Positions 9,609 through 19,573 of a DNA stretch of 64,000 nucleotides are shown here, one piece after another (the first letter of the stretch is position 1; the number at the start of each line of letters is the position of its first letter). The stretch is from Theocolax elegans (lineage: Eukaryota > Arthropoda > Insecta > Hymenoptera > Cerocephalidae), in the NCBI GenBank assembly GCA_026168455.1, contig CM047428.1:36383255-36447254 (forward strand), read 5' to 3'. A model generated the notes under the pieces. That model did no database searches and was not told the origin of the DNA. It saw only the letters and a program-made list of their open reading frames with translations. A program made the position numbers and the translations under genes.

Positions 9609-11551
9609 TTAAGTATCCAACACTTCAGAAAAAACTATATTCGTTGTATATATTATTACATTATTATTTACATTACTCTCATTTATATAAAGTATATCTC
9701 CTTCTCTATTAGTGAGTATCATTGACGATTTCGAAAATTTTATTTTTAGATTTTTTTCATCTGTAACACTTGATAATGCAACATATAATTGACCATGACT
9801 AAATACAGGTCTTGGTAAATATAGATCTACTTTTTTAAATGATTGACCTTGTGCTTTATTTATGGTCATAGCGAAACTTGGTCTAATAGGAAATTGTCGT
9901 CTAACCATATTGAAAGGTATATCATCCTTTGATGGACATAAATCTATTCTTGGAATCATCACAATTTGTCCTGAATTTTTCCATGTTATAATTACTCCAT
10001 ATATAGTGTACTGTTTTAATTCTGTAATCATGAGCCTGGTACCATTACATAAACCTCCATCTAAATGCAAATTCCTAAGTAACATAACGATCATTCCTTT
10101 TTTTAATACTAATTTATGCGGTGGTAAACCATTTGGTATTAATGAATTTATAAAATCTATTGTTATTGTTTCATCCAACTTATTATTTTCATCATTAGTA
10201 ATACTATCAATGCTTAAATATATCTTACCGTCACTTTCAATTCTTTCAATTATTTCGTTATTAATCGCTAAAACGTCACTATTTATAGGTGAAAGAATTA
10301 CTTTGTCTTTAAGAGTATGTAAATCATCACTATTTATTTTATTACCAAAAATATCATCTATCAAATTATTAAATTTAATAAATTCTGAAGAAATTTCTAT
10401 AACGTTATTATCAATTTCAAATTTTGTAATATATTTATTTTCTCCAATATTTAATAACCACGTTTTAAACATACTATTTGAATTGACCAATCTTACATTA
10501 TTATTTAATGTAAGTTTTTGAAATAATTGCCATAAAGAACTACTTTTTACACATGATTCTAGTATTTGAGTTGTATTTCCGTATCGAACTATAGGAAGTG
10601 TTTGTCGAAAATCGCCAGATGTTACTAATATTTTACCACCAAACGGTTTATTATTTCGACATAAATCTCTGAAAAAAATATCTATAGCTTCTAATGCATA
10701 TTTACAAGTCATTGATATTTTATCCCAAATTATTAATTTAATATTTTTTAAAATTTGACCTATTTGTGAATTTGGTGAAATGTTGCATATTAATTATTCG
10801 TTTAAATTAAATGGTATTTTAAGTGTTGAATGGATAGTTTTACTACCTATTAATAAATTTGCTGCAATACCATTCCTAGCAACTGCTAACTCTGGTATTT
10901 TGTTTAATTTCACAAATTTTATAATAGCATTTAATAAATAACTTTTTCCACTACCACCAGGACCATCTATAAAATATAAATTTTCTTTTTTATTATCGTA
11001 AACGGCTTCTACTATTGTATCAAATATTGTTTTCTGTTTTAATGTTAAAGATTTTAACAATATTTCTATGTCATTACCTTCATTTGCAATAATATCATTA
11101 TAAAACATATCATTGTGATTTTCATTGTCAATATTATCAATATTAGGTAAATTAAATTGTTGCAATGTTAAATTATGTTTTGATAAAACGTTGTCTATAA
11201 TTTTTAAAGCCTTTTGTTCTCCTAAAATTTCAGGTAATTTAGGATCAAAGAAATGTTCCTTATACTTATTATAAAGTTTCAAGGCATCAAAATTGTGATC
11301 ATATGATATATAATGAAAGCGAAAAGTTCACATAGTGCCTGTGGAAATTGAAAATTACAATTTTCTTCTAAACATTTATCCCATTCATTATCAGTAATGA
11401 TTAAACCTCTAACTATACATGCTTCATAAAATGTATCATAAACAACGCCTTCGTATGAGCGTATATCTTCAAAAGATTCGGCCCCACGTACATGAAGTAA
11501 TAATAATCTAAGAAAAAATCGTTCTCGATCTTTAGGATATACATGAAACAT
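9609..11551 (-). pseudogene. Helitron PIF1-like helicase C-terminal half, frameshifted
   Basis: Helitron RepHel helicase, the DNA-unwinding part of a rolling-circle transposase. From 11551 down: a pre-helicase segment with PKDRERFFLRLLLLH (11551-11279), then Walker A GPGGSGKSYLL (about 10960), then a frame change at about 10794. Next come a Walker B-like WDKISM (about 10725), SGDFRQTLP (about 10610), LCNGTRLMI (about 10040), FAMTINKAQGQSF (about 9860) and YVALSSV (about 9785), ending at the stop at 9609. These are PIF1 motifs in correct order. The usual DE of motif II reads DK. The N-terminal zinc finger and HUH Rep nuclease are missing, with simple repeat and the 109-bp array lying where they should be. 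Two frame breaks plus the motif II change imply an inactive remnant. Confidence 0.85.
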
Positions 11552-11572
11552 TCTGACTAGAATGGGTATATT

Positions 11573-11695
11573 AAACTTTTTTCGCTTACTTACTTTTACT
11601 TACTTACTTTTTTTACTTTTTTTACTTTTTTTTTACTTATTTTTTACTTATTTTTTTTACGATTTTTTTCTTACTTACTTTTTTGCATACTTTAC
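11573..11695. repeat. Low-complexity (TTAC/T)n tract
   Basis: Repeated cttactta and tttttac words run without interruption immediately upstream, on the minus strand, of the helicase fragment. They mark a break where the rest of the Helitron protein should be. Confidence 0.8.
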
Positions 11696-11711
11696 ATAAA
11701 AAAAAATTAAG

Positions 11712-12345
11712 TGTACATTCCTTTATGCTTAAATTTGCAAAAAATATTCTCACCTCCTGAAGACGATATCCAGGTGGTCAGGGTAACCTCCAGGTTATGC
11801 TGACATCGTCCGCAGGGAAGTCTACATGCCTTTCTGCTTAAATTTTCAAAAAATATTGTCACATCCTGAAGACGATGTCCAGGTAATCAGGGTAACCTCC
11901 AGGTTATCCTGACATCGTCCGCAGGGAAGTCTACATGCCTTTCTGCTTAAATTTGAAAAAAATATTGTCACATCCTGAAGACGATGTCCAGGTGGTCAGG
12001 GTAACCTCCAGGTTATCCTGACATCGTCCGCAGGGAAGTCTACATGCCTTTCTGCTTAAATTTGAAAAAAATATTGTTACTTCCTGAAGACGATGTCCAG
12101 GTGGTCAGGGTAACCTCCAGGTTATCCTGCCATTGTCTACAGGAAAGTCTTCATGCTGTTCTGCATAAATTTGCAAAAAATATTCTCACTTCCTGAAGAC
12201 GATGTCCAGGTTGTCAAGGTAACCTCCATGTAATCCTGATATCCTCCACATGAAAGTCTACATGCCTTTCTACTTGAATTTGCAAAAAAAAATTTCACTT
12301 CCTGGAGATGATGTCCAGGTTGTCAGGGTGACCCCATCCCTATCC
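11712..12345. repeat. 109-bp tandem satellite, six units, each with a long hairpin
   Basis: The word cctga(a/g)gac recurs at 11757, 11866, 11975, 12084, 12193 and 12302, exactly 109 bp apart. In each unit gacgatgt pairs with acatcgtc, and inside that tcagggtaacc pairs with ggttatcctga across a loop of about four bases. The unit thus folds into a stem of roughly 20 bp. Outer units (first, fifth, sixth) are more diverged than the middle ones, as expected of unequal exchange. Confidence 0.9.
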
Positions 12346-13038
12346 CTCCACCCTCACCCACACCCTGACCTCTTCACCATAACACACTTACCCTTATTCA
12401 CATGCATGTATATAAAACATAATAAAAAGACGCCCAATGGTGAATGTCGGACGCCGGACACCGGATGCCGGACGCCGGACACTTTTAAGGAAAAATTTTA
12501 ATTATAATAAGATAATTCATTTAACGATAATCTTTGAACTGATATCATTCTGTAAAAGTGTGGGAATCTAATATTTGATTATTGTTATTAAAAAAAAGTT
12601 TAACAATCAATGCGTATGCTCAAGCTTTTACCCAATTTCGTAAATTAAATTTTATACGTTACGTGTACTCACAAAATTTTTTTCATGTATTATCTTGGAC
12701 ACCTTGACTCGCGGAATTCGATTTTTAAGTACTTGCAAAACTAATACATTGACAGACAAATAAATTGACAAATAGATATAAATTCAGAAAATGTACAATA
12801 GAAAAGTAGTAAAAATTTTTTATAACATTTCTTTCTGTATTAAAGGAAAAAGGGCCACGCAGCTTCCTTTGTAGATGAGACAACAATAACTCGTAATAAA
12901 AACTACGCCTTCCTTTGTTAATTTGTTAAATCGCAGTCATCCTGTCATGGGAGAATTTTGGATTCAAGAAAGGAAAAATCAATAAATTATAGCTTAATGG
13001 TTGTGGTTTTGAACAGATGGCTATACATAATAATAGTT
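12346..13038. other. Spacer without recognisable gene
   Basis: A short ccggacgccggacaccgga repeat lies at about 12447-12482. The remainder is AT-rich with no motif I can assign. Confidence 0.5.
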
Positions 13039-13210
13039 TTAGCGAAATAATACCTCGTCCGCTCACCCGCGCTCATAAATCAACTTTTCTAGTCTAGCGC
13101 GTTCAAAAAAGGTTTTTCCGCGTGCGCGTTTAAACAAGATTTTTTCAGCGTGCGCGTACATACAAATTTTTCCCGCGTACTTCGCTGGGTCAGCTGGTTT
13201 GCGCAACGCT
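13039..13210 (-). mobile_element. Possible second Helitron-like terminus and GC-rich cgcg/gcgc block
   Basis: On the minus strand ...acgaggtattatttcgCTAA resembles the CTAG end at 8400 (shared ata.tacctcg, then ccgctcacccgcgctc). The block continues with three spaced gcgtgcgcgt or gcgcgttc words. The orientation matches the helicase. The true limits are unclear. Confidence 0.3.
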
Positions 13211-13330
13211 GTAAAATTACCATTGAGCAACGTCCGCTAGATAAGCTTTTTTATTCCCCATTTAGCTAATCAAACAAAACGACGCTAAAACTCTAGCAGC
13301 GCATTTACCGCCGCCGCCGCCGAACGTGGA

Positions 13331-13954
13331 ATGACCTTATCACAAAATGGGTACGCGTGGCGTCATCCGTGGACTTGTATGATTTCTGGTCCTAAGAGTT
13401 GTAGTAAATCGGTGTGGGTTCAAAAATTCATAAAGTTTCGTACTCAAATACCGACGTTGTTTTCGATACGATTATTTTTTATTACGGAGAGTGGCACAAG
13501 CCAAGAGTTTTCGTGTGTTGAATTTCGCGAGGGTCTACCTAGACCCGAAGATTATTCAAACGATCCTCATTTGAAAAAATTAATTATAATCGACGACTTG
13601 ATGCATGAATTGTCAAACAGTGTTATAGTCGATTTATTTACCAAAGGATGTCATCATAAAAATATAAGTGTTATTTTTGTAACTCAAAATATTTTTCATC
13701 AAGGATAGGGTCAACACGACGTCAGCTTAAAATCAAATTACATAGTATTGTTTAAAAATCCTCGAGACCAAGCTCAAATCCCACACCTCGCGCGACAAGT
13801 GTACCACGAAGACGCTAAATTTTTGCAGGAAGCATATCTAGATCCTGTAAAACAGGTCGAGGTTTGATTTCGAAGCTGTATTTTTCCAGACGACGAGTTT
13901 CATTACGTCTATGTGCCTAAAAATCGTAGTAGTACATTTATAAAATATATTTAA
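13331..13954 (+). pseudogene. Maverick/Polinton A32-like packaging ATPase, disrupted
   Basis: FtsK/HerA-superfamily ATPase that packages DNA into particles in Maverick/Polinton elements. Family motifs appear in order: WRHPWTCMISGP at the start, Walker A region GPKSCSKS (about 13391-13414), FREGLP, Walker B LIIIDDLM (about 13583-13606), FTKGCHHKNISVIFVTQN (about 13636-13690), and then after an in-frame TAG at 13706-13708 VLFKNPRDQAQIPHLARQVY and FPDDEFHYVYVPKNR. A second stop interrupts at about 13866. The Walker A lacks the usual glycines (GxxGxGK becomes GxxSxSK). With the stops this is a dead copy, though the flanking sequence is well kept. It lies just upstream of two further Maverick genes in the expected order. 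Confidence 0.85.
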
Positions 13955-14007
13955 AAATACAATAAATAAAAGTATCAAACAGATGATACTTCAGTTAAAG
14001 AACGATA

Positions 14008-14374
14008 ATGGCAAAGACTACATCGAAATCATCTTTCCGAGTAAAAAATAAATCGAAAGTACTTGAACAAAAGTACGTTGTTCTGTTACACGCTTTAGCA
14101 CGAGCAAACACAGAGCAACATTTAGCAATGTTAAAACCGCCGATAAAAAATTAATTAAATATATTTGCGAGTGCGCTTTAAACACTTTACAAGGTGTAGT
14201 ACCTTTGAAAGATTGTCAATTTAAAAAATTAAAGCGTCACAAAAATATTTTCATTCAACAAGACTAACGGATGTTGGAAAAAAGAAGCGTATAATCGTGA
14301 AAAAGGGTGGTAGTTTCTTACCGTTTCTACTACAGCCTATAATATCGACGCTCTTTTCCACGCTTTTACAGTAA
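14008..14374 (+). pseudogene. Maverick small basic protein (core pX-like), frameshifted
   Basis: A start ATG is followed by LLHALARAN (about 14090), then in a second frame by a Cys-containing helix with KYICECALNTLQ, and in a third frame by a basic C-terminus with KKGGSFLPFLL and a hydrophobic tail to TAA at 14372. This matches the small lysine-rich protein that follows the ATPase in Mavericks and adintovirus-like elements, often compared to adenoviral core or membrane-active proteins. Two frame breaks (about 14150 and 14265) disrupt it. The identification rests on gene order and the GG-SFLP signature. Confidence 0.6.
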
Positions 14375-14376
14375 TA

Positions 14377-14770
14377 ATGGAAAGAACAACGAAAATGATT
14401 CTTGTTCCTGCAGAACAGATGGAAAGAATTCAAAAGCAATCAGTTTCATACTCTATAAACGGTAAACCCAGCGAAAATGTTTCAAACTTGCAAACAACGC
14501 AAACTGTAGGCGATAATCTCTCCAGACTCGACGATGAAATGAAAAGAGTTTTAGATTCTACAAACATTTTAAATGACAGAGATCGTTTAAAACAGTATAT
14601 ACAGTTATTACAACGTTACTTATTTTTTAAATCTGAAAAAATAACCAAACCCATTGACAAACGACACAGTTGGAGAGATCGAAAATGAAATTACTTACGA
14701 TAAAATAATCAACAGTGTTTGATCCATTTACAAAAGAAAATCAGAACTTTTGTTGGAAACAAAAAAAGAA
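14377..14770 (+). pseudogene. Maverick conserved small ORF, 3'-truncated
   Basis: The ORF starts 3 bases after the previous stop with MERTTKMILVPAEQMERIQ. The KMILV start and the later LDDEMKRVLDS and YIQLLQRYL segments are the pattern of the small gene after the pX-like gene in Mavericks. It stays open to 14688. Related sequence (KRKSELLL-like) continues in another frame to about 14770, where the element ends abruptly in AT-rich DNA. The C-terminal half is missing. Its function is unknown to me; a virion component is inferred only from its place among packaging and capsid genes. Confidence 0.55.
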
Positions 14771-15107
14771 ACAATAAATTTTTCATATTAAATTTTGGCT
14801 TAATAATCTTCAATTTCTTATTTTCTTCATAACTTTGCTTCAAATTAAGCAATTTAAGCTTCTTTTTTTTAAACCATATATACTTGAACTCAACTTTCTT
14901 CCGGTTTTTGGTTCGATTGTTTATCTTTATTTGTTTTAGAGTTATAAGCGACCGAATTGGAAGTATTTTTTACTGCTATTATTATTGGATGTCAAATAAC
15001 TTCCGTAAAAGTGGCCATTGGCAAGAGATAACTTGGCTTTCTTCATTTTTATATTATAAAAGACATACCAAAGTTAGGATGAGATCCGTTTCCCGGAGGT
15101 CATGTAC
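14771..15107. other. AT-rich junction between Maverick and gypsy remnants
   Basis: No recognisable domain. The ORF that enters the gypsy pol fragment begins at 14884, but only the part after about 15108 has homology. Confidence 0.5.
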
Positions 15108-15979
15108 TCCCCTTGTAAGACGTTTTACTGGCTTAATTGGTTGGTATTCAAGGTTTATCGGTAAATTAGTCGAATACAGAGCACCGTTAAATTATTTAAC
15201 GCGAAAGAATGTCAGATGGCTATGGCATCAAGAACAGCAGGATGCATTCGAGAAATTGAAGCTAGCACTTACCCAAGCCCCTGTTTTAGCTCGCCCCGAA
15301 TTTTCCCTCCCCTTTACCCTCCGAACCGATGCTAGCGACTATGCTATAGCCGGTGTGCTTACCCAAGAAATAAATGGTGAAGAACACCCTATATATTACG
15401 TCAGCCATACACTGAGTAAAGCGAAACGTAATTATACGGTGACAGAGAAGGAGTGTTTAGCCGTTTTGTGGTCTATTAAAAGACTCAAATGTTATCTTCA
15501 AGGCGAAGAGTTTACCAGACCACCATAGCCTTCTCTGGCTTCATAACATCAAGGATCCGACAGGCAGATTGGCTTAATGGAACACAATACTGCAAAATTA
15601 TAAAATCAAGTTTGTGCACAGGAAAGGAGCATATCATAAAGTACCTGACGCACTCACGAGAGCATACGAAGATACAGCATGAACAGCTACAGCCACAATT
15701 AATACAAGCGATCCTTAGTATTAAATGAAAATCCAAGCAGTAATAAAATCTCCCTAAAGATACCCTGATTTATGTATAAAAGACAACCTTTTATACACAC
15801 ACCGTCCCAATCCCCTCGTAGACCCATCAGTCCGCGATCTAGATGCTTGGAAGCTAATTCTGCCAGCAGCTGATAGAGAGAAAGCTCTCGATGAAGCGCA
15901 CTACACCCCGCAAGCAGGTCATTTGGGAAATGATAAAACGTATGCAAGGTTAGCCACCTACTACTACTGGCTAGGTTGC
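15108..15979 (+). pseudogene. Gypsy element G1 pol: RT end, RNase H, integrase zinc domain (5' fragment)
   Basis: Ty3/gypsy polyprotein fragment. VRRFTGLIGWYSRFI is the end of the RT thumb region. An RNase H follows with TDASDYAIAGVLTQ (about 15328), PIYYVSHTLSKAKRNYTVTE (about 15390-15445) and CLAVLW. The frame breaks near 15520 and 15580, after which VHRKGAYHKVPDALTR is readable. An H2C2 integrase zinc domain (EAHYTPQAGHLG, KTYARL, YYYWLG) ends at 15979. The RT palm and everything upstream are missing. The next residues of the same protein are found at 30247, so the element was interrupted here. Confidence 0.85.
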
Positions 15980-16043
15980 TACCTCCTTTTTGCTCTTTTA
16001 AAATTTGATTCATTATAAAAACGATCCTTTCATCTATTTCGCG
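15980..16043. other. Left edge of the insertion into G1
   Basis: The word taggttgc occurs both at 15972-15979 and at 30239-30246, flanking the 14.2-kb insertion. It could be a target-site duplication. The expected TG...CA of an LTR edge is not clear. Confidence 0.35.
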
Positions 16044-16647
16044 TCATCTTATGAATTCTTTCAAAACATAATAATAATAAATTTTAAAGCCATGCAAAAT
16101 AAAATAAATAAATGCAACCTCGTAACCAAGCAGGAACAAGCAGCAAAAGAAATTTAAAATAAAGAAAAAAAAAAATTTTATTGCATGCATTATTAATAAA
16201 TAAATTGTCAAGGATTTTTTTTTATTAAGAGGACAACGTCCACTTGATACATTTATTTTCAGAATGTCTTCGTCTATTGAGGAAGACATTTTTTTCACAC
16301 GGACGCCCGGTATCGCCTTATGTGCCTCCCTTCGGAAGTCGATAGGAACCGAAGGCATTAGATGCTTGAGCAGGACTGCTGTGCGTGGATTATGGCATTC
16401 ATATTTGGCCAGCCAGTCGTGTACATACCAGCTCCTCTCGTGTGCCCTTGCTTCTTGGAGTGCCCTCCGTGCTCTCTCGATCGGTCCCTCGCACGTATAC
16501 GATCCTCTAAACAGATCTTTTAATATTTGCTCTCTCTTAATTCGTGCGAGGGCCCTCTCGAATTCGAGCGTTTGGAGGCGCTGCTCACAGTTAAAGAGCT
16601 GGAGCTTTAGTTTTTGGCGTTGTCGCCTCCTCTTCTGATTTCCTCCT
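16044..16647 (-). CDS. Unrecognised ORF of about 200 codons downstream of the G2 integrase
   Basis: The frame is open from the codon after a TGA at 16648-16650 down to a stop at 16044. No ATG occurs in the first half; the first is at 16358. The first roughly 125 codons look like protein: a basic, Leu/Gln/Glu-rich, probably helical or coiled segment (QKLKLQLFNCEQRLQTLEF), then ILKDLFRGSYTCEGPIERARRALQEA, YVHDWLAKYECHNPRTAVLLKHLMP and IPGVRVKKMSSSIDEDILK. Beyond about 16255 the translation becomes AT-driven and is probably not coding. A cag precedes the coding-like part, so a spliced exon is possible. It may be a third ORF of G2. It has no membrane span, so it is not env-like. Confidence 0.4.
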
Positions 16648-16684
16648 CAGGGCATGGTATATCTTTATTTTACTTTATTTTATA

Positions 16685-17619
16685 TTACTGTTGAATGAAA
16701 AATACCCTGATTATTTTCGGCACGGGATCTATTAAGTTGTACGTCGCACAGGACAACACATTGTTAATGACATACGGTCCTTCATATAACGATAAAAATT
16801 TAGCCGTTATGCCCTGATCTGCTACTGAAAAATTACATGCTTTGACCATCACCAAATCACCAATATTATATTTAATACACGGTTTTTTGTTAGATTTCGC
16901 GGCCCTCTTCTCGCCTTTGCGTTTAATGCGGTCATAAACCAAGGTGATCGTTTTTTTCGCGATTTACCTCAACCGTATCTAAAGGAAGCCGATCCATTTC
17001 TCCCAAAATCGAGTCGGACGCTTGCCTGTTTGAATTTCTAATGGTGTACATTCAATCGTTTCATGATACACCTCATTCATGCAGTTTTGGATAAACTGCA
17101 CCCAATTCGCCCAAGACTTATGTTGCGCCCCCACTAGGGAACGGAAAAAATGCCCGAGTTCGCGGTTGATTCTTTCGATAACGTTACTTTGGGGGTGTCG
17201 AATGGATGAGAAAACTGGTCGGATCCCTCATTTCGCAACTTATTCGTCCATTTTTTATTCGTAAACTGCGTTCCGTGATTACTCTGAATACGAGCGGGTT
17301 TACCGTATGTCGGAATCAAATTATCAAATATCTTTTTTATTGTGGTTTTTGTATCCGCGCGCCGAATAGGATACAAAACCACAAATTTTGAAAAGACATC
17401 GATTGCAGCAAGAATGTGTCTCACGCCACCTCTGGATACCGGTAGCGGTCCGTAAAAAACGATCGAAATCAAATCACCGACTCCGTCTGGAATAATCGGT
17501 TTCGTCTCCGTATGTGTTGATGCCGTATTTATTTTATTACGCTGACACGAGTCGCATACCTTTAGCTCACGCGAAATGATTTTTGTTAGCTTAGGATACG
17601 TAAAGGTTTCACTAATCAT
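16685..17619 (-). pseudogene. Gypsy element G2 integrase core and C-terminal domain
   Basis: Minus-strand gypsy integrase that inserts retrotransposon DNA. From 17619: a CxxC of the zinc domain (CDSCQRNK), then YGPLPVSRGG and VRHILAAIDVFSKFV (core, about 17390-17460), QSNHGTQF (about 17280), VIERINREL (about 17175, in another frame), and C-terminal IGDLVMVKA with YEGPYVI (16685-16942). The frame changes at about 17205 and again near 16950. Of the DDE triad, the first Asp position (usually DFYGP) is Val and the second (usually SDHG) is Asn. Only the Glu remains, so catalysis is lost. Confidence 0.8.
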
Positions 17620-17625
17620 TTTATA

Positions 17626-18048
17626 TCATTTAAGGGGACCAATATGCCCGTATAATTCATGCGTTTCTAAAATGAGTTTTTCTGCCAGGTTATTTGGTAA
17701 AGCAAATTTCAATGTATCGTTACGTTTTATCATGAGACCTATATCGTTTACCTGATAATTCCCAACGGTTTCACTCGTTTTTATTCTCTCGATTATGTCT
17801 TTTAATTGTGGGTCGGATTCCTGTGTTATTTTTAGATTTTTAAGCATTTTCACTAATTTAGTCGATGGTTTACCCGCGAGTAAAGTCGCAATTAACGCCT
17901 CATTTTCGGCTTCCTTCGGTTCAGTGAATCGGATGCGACTAAGAATATCGGCAAGTATAATTTTTCCCCCGAAACATATTCCGGTATTATTTCGTAATCT
18001 TGAATTGCCAACATCCATCGACGAAGCCGTCCGCTTAGAAAACGACAT
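17626..18048 (-). pseudogene. G2 integrase N-terminal zinc region and tether
   Basis: Linker between RNase H and integrase, ending with ETHELYGHIGPLK, the H-H half of the H2C2 zinc domain, next to the CxxC half that opens the following frame at 17619. LADILSRIRF at the start is the usual end of the gypsy RNase H module. Frame overlap with the RNase H ORF shows a frameshift near 17950. Confidence 0.75.
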
Positions 18049-18383
18049 GTTAGGAGATATTCTAACACTTTATGATCCGTCCTGACGTAAATCGTGCTTG
18101 CCTTGACGTATGTATTAAATTTTTCGAGTGCCAAAATAATAGCAAGTAACTCTAATTCCGTAGTAAAATAATTAAGTTCCGCCCCCTTTATTGTTCGCGA
18201 CGCTAAACTGATTCTTTTCAGTTCCGTATCCTCATCTAATTGGCACAGAGCCGCGCCTAAAGCAACATTACTTGCATCCGTGTATAATATAAACGGTTTT
18301 TTACGCACCGGATGATACAATATTATTTGCTTCGGAAGAGTTTCTTCGTCCTCTCGAACGCGTATTGTTGATTGCTCCCCCAT
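17892..18383 (-). pseudogene. G2 RNase H domain
   Basis: Gypsy RNase H, which removes the RNA strand during reverse transcription. ILYTDASNVALGAALCQ (catalytic Asp in TDAS), SRTIKGAELNYFTTELELLAI (catalytic Glu) and IYVRTDHKVLEYLL are in place. After SGEKLYLP the frame drifts and the true continuation is the neighbouring frame at 18048. It is otherwise well preserved. Confidence 0.8.
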
Positions 18384-18385
18384 TT

Positions 18386-19181
18386 CTAACGAGCACCCTT
18401 CCGTAATAATTTAAGAAGAGGCGATACCTCCTCCGAAATCGCGTTGGAAAATTTCGCGCAAAAATTGATTGACACAAAAAAACCCCTTAATTGCTTGGTA
18501 TTTCTGGGTGGAGGAAATTCATCTATTGCCCGTGTCTTTTCCGGATCAATCGTAATCCCCTTTGTCGTAATTATGTGTTCCAAAAATTTTATTTCAGTTC
18601 GGAAAAACATAATTTTTTCGAAATTCAAGGTTAAATTAAAACGTCTTATTTCCGTAAAGAGTTCTTCCAACAAATTAAAATGTTCTTGATCGGATCAATG
18701 GATGACATTACTTGCATTGAATCAAAATTCCTCAAGATCTCGTCTATGGGTTCTGGGACGTCATGATCATTTTGTAATCGTTTATTTAATTCTCGCGCAT
18801 CTAAACATAATCTGATAGATCTATTTTTTTTATCACCGGTACAATCGGATTAACGTACTGACTCGTCGACCGTTCAATAATGTCGAAATTTAACATTCGC
18901 TCGATTTCTTGGTCAACTTTTTCGCGTAAGTTAATTACGACTGGATACGGCTTAGCGAAAAACGGTTCGTTTGAGTTAACATTTAATATATACTCATATG
19001 ATTTGATACTCCCCGGATATTTACGAAATATATCTTTATTTTTTTTTATTAACTCGCGTAATTTCTCCTTTTGATATTCCAATATATTTCTCGTCTCATC
19101 AAGTTTTTCGCAAATTTGTTTATTAGTTATATTTAGTCCGTCTCCGTCATTTGTTTTATCGTATTCGTGATTCTGATCCAT
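18386..19181 (-). pseudogene. G2 reverse transcriptase with catalytic core deleted
   Basis: The N-terminal RT is read from 19181: PFFAKPYPVVINLREKVDQEIERML, IIERSTSQYVNPIVPVIKK, then out of frame LDARELNKRL and MSSIDP. This joins almost directly to DQEHFNLLEELF, which normally lies after the YxDD box, and continues as FEKIMFFRTEIKFLEHIITTKGI and RGFFVSINFCAKF. The palm segment carrying F/Y-x-D-D is therefore deleted at about 18690-18710, besides the frame changes at 18673 and 18801. No RT activity is possible. Confidence 0.8.
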
Positions 19182-19573
19182 GAGATGAATTTCTTCGATT
19201 AAATGCTGAGATTCTGACGATTTACCGTAATCCTCGTAGTTAATTTTAATTATTTTGCCTTTTTCGTTCGGAAAATTAATAACGCGAGTACTAGTATCGA
19301 TTTTAAATTTTAACGCAGTTTGAGTGTCGATACCCAGTATGCAATGTCAAACTAATCGTGGAATTATTATGAAATTGATGTATGTTGAAAATGGGCCGAT
19401 TTTTACATGACCGTGGAATTGCTTTTTCAAAGCTACCGACCTCTCGCCAGTAAACCCAGTTGCTTTTGAACCCACTTTTGGCAAGGTAGGGCAAATTTTA
19501 AAACGATCGGGGTTATTCTCATAAAATTCACCGGAAATGCAGGTGATTTTACTCCCGGTATCAACGCCATTAA
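19182..19573 (-). pseudogene. G2 retropepsin-like protease
   Basis: On the minus strand the active-site word GVDTGSKITCISG is readable at about 19520-19560. It is followed by GFTGERS and a C-terminal ILGIDT-like turn at about 19330, in several frames. It lies directly upstream of the RT, as expected for gypsy pol. The element at 19574-20292 sits just before the active site and separates it from gag. Confidence 0.65.

Noticed and set aside
9862..10521. 219-codon plus-strand ORF
   Set aside because: Antisense shadow of the Helitron helicase, which has clear motifs on the minus strand.
11712..12345. CRISPR-like array
   Set aside because: Whole 109-bp units are repeated with no unique spacers; this is a eukaryotic satellite.
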